Origin: Acidimicrobiaceae bacterium
Lineage (GTDB): Bacteria; Actinomycetota; Acidimicrobiia; Acidimicrobiales; Palsa-688
Assembly: GCA_030838025.1 (NCBI GenBank)
Contig: JAUTXM010000419.1
Location: forward strand, 1-12,951
Direction: 5' to 3'
Length of the DNA stretch: 12,951 bases
The notes under the pieces were generated by a model. That model was not told the origin of the DNA. It saw only the letters and a list, made by a program, of their open reading frames with translations, and did no database searches. Of the stretch, positions 7,201-12,359 are shown piece after piece (positions within the stretch are counted from its first letter, which is position 1; the number at the start of each line of letters is the position of its first letter). A program made the translations under genes and the position numbers.

Positions 7201-7623
7201 CAGGTCGGCGTTGTCGAGAATGAGCAGGCTCGGTTTCCCGCTGCCCAGGCGAGCCAGGGCTTCGTCGAAGTTGGGGCGCCCGAGCGCGAGGGCCACGTGT
7301 TGCTCAGTGTCTGCGCCAGGCGATGCGTCCTCGAGATCGACCCAAAAGCGGCGGTGATGGGGATGGCCATCCTCGTCGTGGAGGAACCATTGCCGAGCCC
7401 ATCTCGAGTTGGCCGCCCGGCGGCAAACGGTGCTCTTGCCCGAACCGGCCCGGCCGACGACTGCGACCAGGCACCGGGCGCTCAACTGCTCCTGAACGGC
7501 GGCGGACGCGATCAGGTGCTGCGCCCCGATGAAGGGACGAGGGTCCTCGGGGAGCCCTTCGCGCGGCTCGGGGAACTTGCCTTGCTCGACGTGCTCCTTG
7601 CGCCGGGCCTTTAACATAACCAC
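4243..7623 (-). CDS. STAND-type NTPase with TPR repeats and a basic low-complexity tail
   Basis: This is a 1126-residue protein. The N-terminal third is an NB-ARC-like P-loop module: Walker A GRAGSGKST (57-65), Walker B LLILDNAD (133-140), a sensor-like SIVITRRT (168-175) and a GLPL-like DRLPLA (225-230). Residues about 360-400 are a disordered linker. Residues about 520-800 are seven to eight TPR-like repeats with an exact 40-residue period, marked by GEANT, GFANA, GVANA, GRANA and GSANS at 601, 641, 681, 721 and 761. A tail from about 934 is rich in Ala, Pro, Thr and Lys and ends PKPRRRWGRRKDE. STAND ATPases act as switches in signalling or immunity, with TPRs sensing or docking a partner. 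No effector domain, transmembrane segment or DNA-binding domain is recognisable. GTG at 7623 opens the frame; ATG at 7617 is an equal alternative. The gene stands alone, divergent from the aminotransferase. Function is unassigned. Confidence 0.88.
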   Translation of the reverse strand: MVMLKARRKEHVEQGKFPEPREGLPEDPRPFIGAQHLIASAAVQEQLSARCLVAVVGRAGSGKSTVCRRAANSRWARQWFLHDEDGHPHHRRFWVDLEDASPGADTEQHVALALGRPNFDEALARLGSGKPSLLILDNADLAFGEVEGQVDKNDTLARLVGCVERGASIVITRRTIAGFDVGRPWSDVIEVSGFSGIDEARELFDQLAPRHASDLRVGDVVAACDRLPLAVNLLGKMAAGADLELARLRVGPNSEGVGGLDFAVEVAAAMLDPEDRQLWGSLSLLPAGLGSDDISEVFAAAPNARERTIKLFEGGVAHRCEAGVRIPAPLRLAGSAANLDAAAISELWRSYLRRAQAVVGPVPDWATVPGGRTGTDSSTTASLRAKDRAGRTDRAPQPDRTNTKTVNAWLVRQVPNLRRLTSQPSVPEGALDVGCAGLLAHRSGLVADAVDQVLVRLIDAGMGTPAHPSDPAHGPLAPRNEPTDLAVRIAAELEDQRRFGTAVLVTAVVADRHRRAGRIKGEAEALCQMGRCERFLGRYQDAEVHISEAHQHFEKLNDGVGQGSALFELGQVDLDLGLLDDAEIHLGEALTLFAANGRPVGEANTNLELVRVDLARGRPDSAERRLGDALDRYEEAGDRLGFANACLQLGQVELARGHLDGAERRFGGALAGYEQVGDKVGVANACLQMGQIDVVRGRPEQAAQRLHQALAAYRHQGDRIGRANASLLLGQVHLGQGELEEADQQLQAAQRAYDEIGDRIGSANSRHLEAMLREAQGKGSQAMALYGDAARLYRSLGRTSSAAWSLVGAARTCTGKAERRGYAADAVQLLNEAGLADAAAQLTAQFAEPAPSSALSSPPPQDPDTDFSLDPKWKQELVAVAQASSDSVDGDGVEIWSPQWPSGHDAVESAPLGEWTSRWRARQAAIEAEAGVQAEPVAATPPAATPPAATPAARPAAAPVARPATGEATGPAAAPVARPAAGPATGAATGPAAAPAARPATSRVVKPVASPTGKPATGKSATGRVVKQMASPTAKPPTGARAAPTVPTPGGGASRPGSKQNADLTATSAPLRWSATPAKPATEDVAVPADGLQHADDDAATSSDLTLFGDIIAPKPRRRWGRRKDE
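4621..4740. repeat. 60-bp tandem repeat, two copies, in the NTPase tail
   Basis: Bases 4621-4680 and 4681-4740 match at about 54 of 60 positions by eye, and at 47 of 50 over the last fifty. The repeat keeps the reading frame and encodes a 20-residue unit of the RPATGEATGPAAAPVARPAA kind (residues 962-1001 of the NTPase). It is a recent duplication within a low-complexity coding tail. Confidence 0.85.
4775..4813. repeat. 15-bp tandem repeat in the NTPase tail, about 2.6 copies
   Basis: The unit GTGGCTGCGGGCGGG occurs at 4775-4789 and 4790-4804, with a partial copy at 4805-4813. On the - strand it encodes the pentapeptide PPAAT repeated. It is in frame, so slippage would change tail length without breaking the gene. 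Confidence 0.85.
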
Positions 7624-7751
7624 ACGACAGTAGGGCTAGAAGCCCCGAGTCGGGTACGGCCGAGTCTCGTCGAGGGTCGCCTCGATGGGTCTCGGTGGCT
7701 GGTCCGAAGGGCGTTCCCCGACCGGGTCGGCACGGAAACGGCAAGCGAAGC
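7624..7751. promoter_or_regulatory. Divergent intergenic region between NTPase and aminotransferase genes
   Basis: These 128 bp must carry the promoters of two divergent genes. Facing the NTPase, TACTGT at 7632-7627 (- strand) fits an actinomycete -10 (TANNNT) and lies 9 nt before the ATG at 7617, so a nearly leaderless transcript is possible; no clear -35 is seen. Next to it are a small hairpin, GGGCT-aga-AGCCC (7633-7645), and an inverted repeat, CCCGA-g-TCGGG (7644-7654), either of which could be an operator. No strong signal facing the aminotransferase was recognised. All of this is motif reading only. Confidence 0.35.
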
Positions 7752-9059
7752 ATGATGGATGTTGTGCCTGCCGACCACCCTGACCGTACCTCTCACCGGC
7801 CCGACCGCATCTCCGACCGGCCCGAGCTGCCGGCGTTCCTCCATCCCTTCGCCCGTCCGGCGGCAAGACGGGAGGCATTCCTCGAGATCGTCTCTGCGTC
7901 CGGTGCTGAAGTCGTCGGCGCGGACGGCCGTCGCTACATCGATGCCCTGGCGAGCCTGTGGTATTGCAACGTGGGGCACGGCCGAGTGGAGATCGCCGAC
8001 GCCGTGGCGGCCCAGATGCGCCGGCTCGACACATTCCATACCTTCGACCGGTTCACCAATCCCGTCGCTGACGCCCTGGCCGAACGGCTGACCGCGCTGG
8101 CGCCTATGCCCGACGCCCGGGTCTTCCTGACATCGGGCGGCTCGGAGGCAGTCGAGACGGCGGTGAAGCTGGCCCGGCTTGCGCAATTCCGTGCCGGCCA
8201 TCCCGAGCGGGCCGTCATCGTCAGCCGGCGGCCGTCGTATCACGGCGTGACGTATGCCGCCATGACGGCGACGGGCCTACCCGCCAACCGGGAGGGCTTC
8301 GGCCCCCTCGTGCCCGACGTCGTGCAGGTGCCATTCGATGACCTGGCGGCGCTCGATGCGCTCCCTGAGGCGGCCGAGGGCCGTATCGCAGCGGTCATCG
8401 CGGAGCCTGTCATCGCGGCGGGCGGGGTGCATCCTGTGCCGCCGGCGTACCTCGCCGGGCTGCGGGAGCGCTGCGATTCGTGGGGCGCGTACTTGATCCT
8501 CGACGAGGTGGTATGTGCGTTCGGCCGGCTGGGCGAGTGGTGGGGCGCGACCCATTTCGGCGTGCGCCCCGACCTCGTCACCTTCGCCAAAGGCGTGACG
8601 TCGGGTTACCTCCCGCTGGGCGGAGTGCTCGTCGGCCCCGCGGTGCGGGCGCCCCTCGAAGTCGACGATGCCTTCGTCTTACGTCACGGGTACACCTTCA
8701 GCGGGCATCCGGTGACCGCTGCCGCTGCATTGGCCAACATCGACGTGCTGGAGCGTGAGGGCCTGGCGCTTCGCGCTGCGGTCATCGCGGAGCACCTTGG
8801 CGAGGGACTGAAGGGGCTGGTTGACGGCGATGCCGTCCTCGATGCTCGCGGCACGATGGGAATCTGGGCGCTGGGCTTGGGCGCAGATGTCGATGCCGTG
8901 GCTGTACGTGACGCTTTAGTGGAACGCGGGGTCATCGCCCGCCCGCTTGGTCCTTCCAGCCTCGCCTTCTGCCCGCCTCTCGTCATCACCGAGGAGCAGA
9001 TGCAGACGTGCGTGACCAGTGCGGGCGCGGCGGTCAACGAGGTCGCGGGACGCCGTTGA
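7752..9059 (+). CDS. Class III PLP-dependent aminotransferase
   Basis: This 435-residue fold-type I enzyme should move an amino group between an amine or omega-amino acid and a keto acid. Visible motifs are the phosphate-binding SGGSEAVE (128-135), YHG (163-165), the cofactor-ring aspartate Asp251 in LILDEVV, the Schiff-base Lys280 in TFAKGVTSGYLPLGG, and GYTFSGHP (313-320). The length is typical of the omega-transaminase/4-aminobutyrate aminotransferase class. The specific substrate cannot be read from the sequence, and no pathway partner is adjacent. The start is taken as ATG 7752; ATG 7755 is equally possible, and a GTG at 7695 would add a low-complexity extension that looks non-coding. 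Its last 26 bp overlap, tail to tail, with the end of the anti-sigma gene on the other strand. Confidence 0.88.
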   Translation: MMDVVPADHPDRTSHRPDRISDRPELPAFLHPFARPAARREAFLEIVSASGAEVVGADGRRYIDALASLWYCNVGHGRVEIADAVAAQMRRLDTFHTFDRFTNPVADALAERLTALAPMPDARVFLTSGGSEAVETAVKLARLAQFRAGHPERAVIVSRRPSYHGVTYAAMTATGLPANREGFGPLVPDVVQVPFDDLAALDALPEAAEGRIAAVIAEPVIAAGGVHPVPPAYLAGLRERCDSWGAYLILDEVVCAFGRLGEWWGATHFGVRPDLVTFAKGVTSGYLPLGGVLVGPAVRAPLEVDDAFVLRHGYTFSGHPVTAAAALANIDVLEREGLALRAAVIAEHLGEGLKGLVDGDAVLDARGTMGIWALGLGADVDAVAVRDALVERGVIARPLGPSSLAFCPPLVITEEQMQTCVTSAGAAVNEVAGRR

Positions 9060-9852
9060 GGATCTTCGGGCCCTGATGACTGGGGTTGCCGTTGTCGGGC
9101 TCGACGGTGACCCCGAGGTGCGGGAACCGGTCGAGGTCGGCAGCGGTCGTCCAATGGACATGGACAGTCGGGCCCCGAACAACGAATGAGCCGACGGAAA
9201 CCCGGTCGGGATGGGCCAGGGTGTCGTCGTCGGCGACCAGCCAACAGGTGTAGATCTTGCCCGCCGGCGCGGGGGCCAGCCCGGTGGCGGTCATGTCGAT
9301 CGTGAGGCCCGCGTCCGTCGTGCGAACGGTCGCATTTCCCTCAGCCGGGCCCCCGTCGGCGGAGACAAGCCGGATGGACGCCAGAGGAGCTGGGTTGCTC
9401 GTGCGCAAGACGCTCAAGGTGGCGACACCGGCGATGACGACGGCCGCAGCCGCGGCCGCCGCGATCAACAGTCCCGCAGGCCGACGACGCCCGCGGGTCC
9501 TCTCGCGCGGTCGCTCAGGGGCGGGCGTGATGGCGGTGATGTTGCTCGGCCCTGATGCGTGGCCCGTCTCGGAGCGTGTGGGCTCACGCGGCGCGACCGC
9601 TGCGAGGGCATCGAAGGTTCGCTCCTCCAGCCCCGCAGGCAAGGACCACGTGTTCGGCCCATCGGTGAGCAGGTCGGTGAGCAGCTGGGGCAGGTCGGCC
9701 AGCTCATCGAGTTCGCGCTGGCAGGCCTCGCACCCATCCAGATGATCAAGGAAGGCGCGGGCTTCGTCATCCTGGAGAGTGCCCAGCAGATACCCGGCAA
9801 CATCGGGGTGAGGCTCACGATGGGCTTCGCGGCGGGGAGGGAGCTCAGCCAT
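9034..9852 (-). CDS. Membrane anti-sigma factor with ZAS motif and RskA-like outer domain
   Basis: This 272-residue protein is predicted to hold the upstream ECF sigma factor inactive at the membrane. The N-terminal cytoplasmic anti-sigma domain has the zinc-associated signature His37-X3-Cys41-X2-Cys44 (HLDGCEAC). A charged, Pro-rich linker leads to a single membrane span (about 127-149, Ala/Val/Ile-rich, after the basic RGRRRP). The outer domain (about 155-272) resembles the anti-sigma-K (RskA) C-terminal domain, with YTCWLVADDD, VGSFVVRG and LGVTVEPDNG. Release normally occurs by regulated proteolysis after a signal outside the cell. The start ATG at 9852 overlaps the sigma-factor stop by 8 bp (ATGGCTGA), so the pair is translationally coupled. 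The 3' end overlaps the convergent aminotransferase gene by 26 bp. Confidence 0.9.
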   Translation of the reverse strand: MAELPPRREAHREPHPDVAGYLLGTLQDDEARAFLDHLDGCEACQRELDELADLPQLLTDLLTDGPNTWSLPAGLEERTFDALAAVAPREPTRSETGHASGPSNITAITPAPERPRERTRGRRRPAGLLIAAAAAAAVVIAGVATLSVLRTSNPAPLASIRLVSADGGPAEGNATVRTTDAGLTIDMTATGLAPAPAGKIYTCWLVADDDTLAHPDRVSVGSFVVRGPTVHVHWTTAADLDRFPHLGVTVEPDNGNPSHQGPKILNGVPRPR

Positions 9853-10462
9853 GGATATCCCGCCGTTGCAGTTCCGATTTCAGGAGTCGCAACGCGTGGT
9901 GGCTGCGCGTTTTCACGGTACCGAGGGGTATGCCCAACCGCTCCGCGATCTCCGTCTGCTTGAGCTGGTCGCGGTAGGACAATTCCAGGACCTGGCGGTG
10001 GGCGGAGGAGAGCGAGTCAAGGGCATCACGCACACCAAGGCGTGTGACAAGGCGGTCGATCTGATCATCGGTGGGGAGGGCCTGCTGGTCCGGATCAGGC
10101 GTTCGAGATGACGGCCTCCGCCAGAGATCGATGGCCAATCGCCGGGCGATGGTGAAGATGAACGTTGCCGGTGAGCCGCGCGACGCTTCGTAGAGGCCTG
10201 CGGAGCGCCACAGTCGAACGAAGGTCTCCTGAACCAGTTCCTCGGCCAAGCCACGATCGGACAGCAGTTGCACGCCCAGGCCGTACACACGGCCGGCGTA
10301 ACGCTGGTACAGCTCCCGCAGCGGCACATCCCGGTCACCGGCGGCGACGGCCGCCAGCAGTTCGGCGTCGCTCGTCGACCCGGCGACACCGTGAACGAGA
10401 TCCACGGGATCGTCCGTCGCTGGATCTTCGGTCACGACGTCGAGCATCGCGCACGCGCTCAT
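9845..10462 (-). CDS. ECF-type sigma factor, SigK/RskA-system type
   Basis: This 205-residue sigma factor has sigma-2 at about residues 48-118, with RGLAEELVQETFVRLWR (70-86) and ATFIFTIARRLAIDLWRR (99-116). Sigma-4 covers about 144-198, with the helix-turn-helix QTEIAERLGIPLGTVKTRSHHALRLL. The frame stays open to 10618, but that extra part would translate a 10-bp tandem repeat, which cannot be a regular coding repeat because 10 is not a multiple of 3. ATG 10462 (GGTGG just upstream) is therefore preferred; ATG 10447 is the alternative. It is paired with the anti-sigma gene through an 8-bp overlap. A GAAC-N17-CGTA signal 18 bp upstream of the start may be its own promoter. Confidence 0.9.
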   Translation of the reverse strand: MSACAMLDVVTEDPATDDPVDLVHGVAGSTSDAELLAAVAAGDRDVPLRELYQRYAGRVYGLGVQLLSDRGLAEELVQETFVRLWRSAGLYEASRGSPATFIFTIARRLAIDLWRRPSSRTPDPDQQALPTDDQIDRLVTRLGVRDALDSLSSAHRQVLELSYRDQLKQTEIAERLGIPLGTVKTRSHHALRLLKSELQRRDIHG

Positions 10463-10479
10463 GCCGGCCACCAAAGAGT

Positions 10480-10504
10480 TACGGAGCGGACCGACGGAAC
10501 GTTC
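10480..10504 (-). promoter_or_regulatory. Candidate ECF promoter for the sigma/anti-sigma pair
   Basis: On the - strand, TGAAC (GAAC at 10504-10501) is followed after 17 nt by CGTA (10483-10480). ECF promoters commonly have a GAAC-like -35 and a CGT-like -10, so this could be autoregulation. The -10 is only 17 bp before the ATG at 10462, which leaves a short leader. GAAC here lies inside the 8-bp palindrome GAACGTTC, which occurs by chance easily. Confidence 0.3.
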
Positions 10505-10561
10505 ATTGGTCGCGGGCCGGCGTTGACACCAGCCGCGCCGCTTCGAAACGCGTCCACCCGC

Positions 10562-10617
10562 AACACAGCCGAACACAGCCGAACACAGCCGAACACAGCT
10601 GAACACAGCCGAACACA
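10562..10617. repeat. 10-bp tandem repeat, about 5.6 copies, between divergent genes
   Basis: The unit GAACACAGCC (read on +) is repeated head to tail over 56 bp with a single substitution (T at 10600). The period of about one helical turn puts every copy on the same face of the DNA. It sits 100 bp upstream of the sigma-factor start and about 100 bp upstream of the exported-protein gene. It is non-coding because the period breaks the frame. Each copy contains GAAC, the same tetramer as in both candidate promoters nearby. Confidence 0.9.
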
Positions 10618-10636
10618 CAAATCTCTTCGACGCCTT

Positions 10637-10662
10637 GAACCGCCGACTGCGGCCAACCCGTA
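10637..10662 (+). promoter_or_regulatory. Candidate ECF promoter for the exported protein
   Basis: TTGAAC (GAAC at 10637-10640) is followed after 18 nt by CGTA (10659-10662). It resembles the TGAAC-N17-CGTA signal facing the sigma-factor gene, which would place the exported protein in that sigma factor's regulon. Spacing differs by one base and the motif is short, so chance is possible. Confidence 0.28.
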
Positions 10663-10716
10663 TGTGGCGATGCTTCGGGCAACTTCGCCCAAGCCCAACT
10701 CTCTGGAGGAATGATC

Positions 10717-11355
10717 ATGATGCGAATCAGCGCCCGTCGATGGGCCGGGATGGCAACAGCCGCGTTGGTCGCGGCACTCCTTGCGGTAGCCATCGGCCCC
10801 CTCAGCCAAGCAGGTGCCGCCGCCAGCTCGGCCAGCTTCGACCTGTTCCCGAACGCGAAGTTCGTACCGTGCATGGCGGCACCTGGGCAGACGCCGAAGG
10901 CCCATGTCCGGGTGGTCAAGGGCGAACCCAATGACACGCTCGTACTCTCGACCAGCGGATTCAAATCCGGTCTCCGGTTTGACGTTTTCACCGTTCAACG
11001 CAGTAACCAGCAGGCCAACGGAACTCCCGTGGCCGGGTTCCCGGGCTTCGGACTGGCCTGGTACCAGTCTGACCTCCAAGGCAATAGCTCGGCCGTCATC
11101 AAGTCGATCCTGGTCAACCAGATCTTCGGTTTCGATCCCGATGTGAGTCTCGCTCCGACGAACACCTTCCACCTTGGGTTCTGGTTCAACAACCCGGCCG
11201 ACGCCGCACCCTGCGGATTCACCGGGACCACGCCGTTCAACGGCGACCACACCGCCGGGCCGTTGGCTTTCATCAGCCGGCCCGGAGCGGTGTCGACCCT
11301 CGGGCCCCTCTGCCTCGACCCCGACGCCTCCACCCCGGGACGCTGCAACCCGTAG
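10717..11355 (+). CDS. Exported protein of unknown family
   Basis: This 212-residue protein has a clear Sec signal peptide: a basic start (MMRISARRW), a hydrophobic run of about 20 residues, then SQAGAAASSA with a likely cleavage near residues 34-36. The mature part has four cysteines (52, 166, 199, 210), enough for two disulfides, and is rich in Gly, Phe, Pro and Asn, which suggests a beta-rich extracellular domain. There is no sortase or lipoprotein signal and no further membrane segment. GGAGGA at 10705-10710 decides the start: ATG 10711 abuts it, whereas ATG 10717 (6 nt away) or 10720 (9 nt) fit. It is divergent from the sigma/anti-sigma pair and may be a target of that sigma factor. I do not recognise the family and assign no function. 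Confidence 0.8.
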   Translation: MMRISARRWAGMATAALVAALLAVAIGPLSQAGAAASSASFDLFPNAKFVPCMAAPGQTPKAHVRVVKGEPNDTLVLSTSGFKSGLRFDVFTVQRSNQQANGTPVAGFPGFGLAWYQSDLQGNSSAVIKSILVNQIFGFDPDVSLAPTNTFHLGFWFNNPADAAPCGFTGTTPFNGDHTAGPLAFISRPGAVSTLGPLCLDPDASTPGRCNP

Positions 11356-11357
11356 TC

Positions 11358-11373
11358 GCTACAGCGTCGTAGC
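11358..11373 (+). terminator. Small stem-loop just after the exported-protein stop
   Basis: GCTAC (11358-11362) and GTAGC (11369-11373) form a 5-bp stem with a 6-nt loop, beginning 3 bp after the stop codon. There is no T-run. It is probably part of a two-hairpin 3' end together with the larger stem at 11375-11426. Confidence 0.35.
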
Positions 11374-11374
11374 C

Positions 11375-11426
11375 GCGCACTGCGGGGACGGTGGAGCGCA
11401 TCGCTCCCGGTTCCCCGCAGTGGCGC
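11375..11426 (+). terminator. Long nested stem-loop, probable transcription terminator
   Basis: The outer arms CACTGCGGGGA (11378-11388) and TCCCCGCAGTG (11412-11422) are perfect 11-bp complements, and GCG/CGC extends them past one bulged G. Inside, GGAGCG-cat-CGCTCC (11393-11407) is a second perfect stem, separated from the outer one by a small internal loop of CGGT on both sides. It follows the exported-protein stop by about 20 bp. No T-run follows, which is common for actinomycete terminators, so it could serve either strand. Confidence 0.55.
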
Positions 11427-11610
11427 GCCAGCGCGTCGGCGCGCCGGCTTGACCGGTCGGGTGGCGGCGCCGCAGCGGCGACGCCTCGCGGGCCCCCGCA
11501 CCTTGCTGCCCCCGCGAAATCCCGCGAATCCCGGCACCGCAACCGGCACCGGTGCTCGTGCCGTTCAAGGTCCTGTTGCAGGCAGTGACCGTCACCGAAC
11601 GCCCGGCTTC

Positions 11611-11709
11611 ATAGCAGAACATGACCGCCAGAGGTCATGTACTGCTAACAAAGCATCGGGTCGGCCGGACGGGCGCCAGCGTAATAGTAGAACATGGCCG
11701 CTACAGGTC
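11611..11709. repeat. 26-nt direct repeat pair, 73 bp apart
   Basis: Copies at 11611-11636 and 11684-11709 agree at 22 of 26 positions. Both contain AGAACATG and end in AGGTC. They lie in non-coding DNA. Possible meanings are paired protein-binding sites, a recombination remnant or a duplicated RNA element; nothing in the window decides between these. Confidence 0.6.
11612..11647. repeat. Long inverted repeat (15-bp arms) overlapping the first direct-repeat copy
   Basis: The arms TAGCAGAACATGACC (11612-11626) and GGTCATGTACTGCTA (11633-11647) are complementary with one mismatch and are separated by 6 nt (gccaga). The stem is unusually AT-containing for this GC-rich window. It may be a strong RNA hairpin (terminator for the convergent genes) or a DNA-level dyad bound by a protein. 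Confidence 0.65.
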
Positions 11710-11743
11710 TTGCCGAGCCCGCCGGGAAGAGCGGGTCGACCGG

Positions 11744-12067
11744 TTACCGGGAAACGGTCGTCGTGGTCGGGCAGGCAAGAGAGCCGCCGGCCGCGTGCTG
11801 GAGCGCCTGCAGGCCGCTTGGGTCGCTTCCCTGGAGCTCCTGCGCCAACGAAGGCGAAACCACCGTGCCGGCGGGAGTCCCGGCGCCGTCGCCGGCCGAC
11901 GCCGTGGCCTGCTGGTTGGCGCAGAGGCCGGCAAGGCCGTTTCGGGCCACGTTGAGCGGATTGTTCGGTGAGGTGGCCGACGAAGCCGTGCAGGCCCGGG
12001 CCCCCAGCACCGTCAAGATGAGCATCACGACGACAGAGATCAGAGACATCACCAGGCTGGCTCGCAC
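11744..12067 (-). CDS. Small exported or membrane-anchored protein, unknown
   Basis: This 107-residue protein starts at GTG 12067 (ATG 12049 is the alternative, 101 residues). An N-terminal hydrophobic segment (about residues 4-22, LVMSLISVVVMLILTVLG) is followed by ARACTASS, so it is either a signal peptide or a single membrane anchor; the lipobox is poor because Arg precedes Ala-Cys. The rest is Ala/Ser/Gln-rich with Cys26, Cys49 and Cys99 and a Thr-rich end. Third-position GC is high from ATG 12049 to the stop, as expected for a real gene here, and lower further upstream although the frame stays open. No strong ribosome site is visible. I do not recognise a family; a pilin-like role is only a guess from the hydrophobic N-terminus. 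Confidence 0.5.
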   Translation of the reverse strand: MRASLVMSLISVVVMLILTVLGARACTASSATSPNNPLNVARNGLAGLCANQQATASAGDGAGTPAGTVVSPSLAQELQGSDPSGLQALQHAAGGSLACPTTTTVSR

Positions 12068-12359
12068 ACAACGGACGTCGGCAGAGCAAAGTCCGGGTTT
12101 GAGCGCCCACGCGCACCATTTCCGGCCCTGCCGAGATTTCGCCACGCGCTGCTGGCTCGACGGCATCTCCCGTGGGCCACACGCGGTTGGCCCAACCACT
12201 CTGGGATCGCAGGTTGACTCGGCGGGTCGACCGGTGCTACCTGTAGGCGAGCCCCTGTGAGTCAGTTCCGGGCCAGACCAGGCGACGGCGGAAACACGCG
12301 GCCGGTGGCCAACGTTGTCTCGAAGTAGGCGAGTAGCCAGACGAAGGCGGGTTGACATC
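12068..12359. other. Intergenic region between two divergent genes
   Basis: About 290 bp separate the small exported protein (-) from the STAS gene (+). Promoters for both must lie here, but I could not identify convincing -10/-35 pairs, repeats or a structured RNA. Confidence 0.4.

Larger units (their letters stand above)
11356..11743. other. Gene-free, hairpin-rich stretch
   Basis: I see no convincing gene in these 388 bp; the open frames have poor composition and no ribosome site. The stretch holds several strong inverted repeats, described separately, and further short palindromes: TGGCGCGCCA (11421-11430), a second GGCGCGCC (11438-11445) and GTGAC-c-GTCAC (11585-11595). It lies between the 3' ends of two convergent genes. 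It may simply be a terminator region, or it may encode a structured RNA. Confidence 0.5.

Noticed and set aside
10497..10504. LexA/SOS box at GAACGTTC
   Set aside because: The actinobacterial LexA site needs GAAC and GTTC separated by 4 bp; here they abut.
10562..10617. CRISPR array
   Set aside because: The repeats are directly adjacent 10-mers without spacers, and no cas gene is present.
10463..10618. N-terminal extension of the sigma factor
   Set aside because: It would translate the 10-bp tandem repeat and an intergenic region; conserved sigma sequence begins well after ATG 10462.
11640..11690. Integron attC-like site around GCTAAC
   Set aside because: The core does not fit RYYYAAC, no matching GTTRRRY partner is present, and there is no integrase.
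11592..12182. Open frame of 196 codons on - strand
   Set aside because: It overlaps the better-supported small exported protein in another frame, has no ribosome site and has poor composition.
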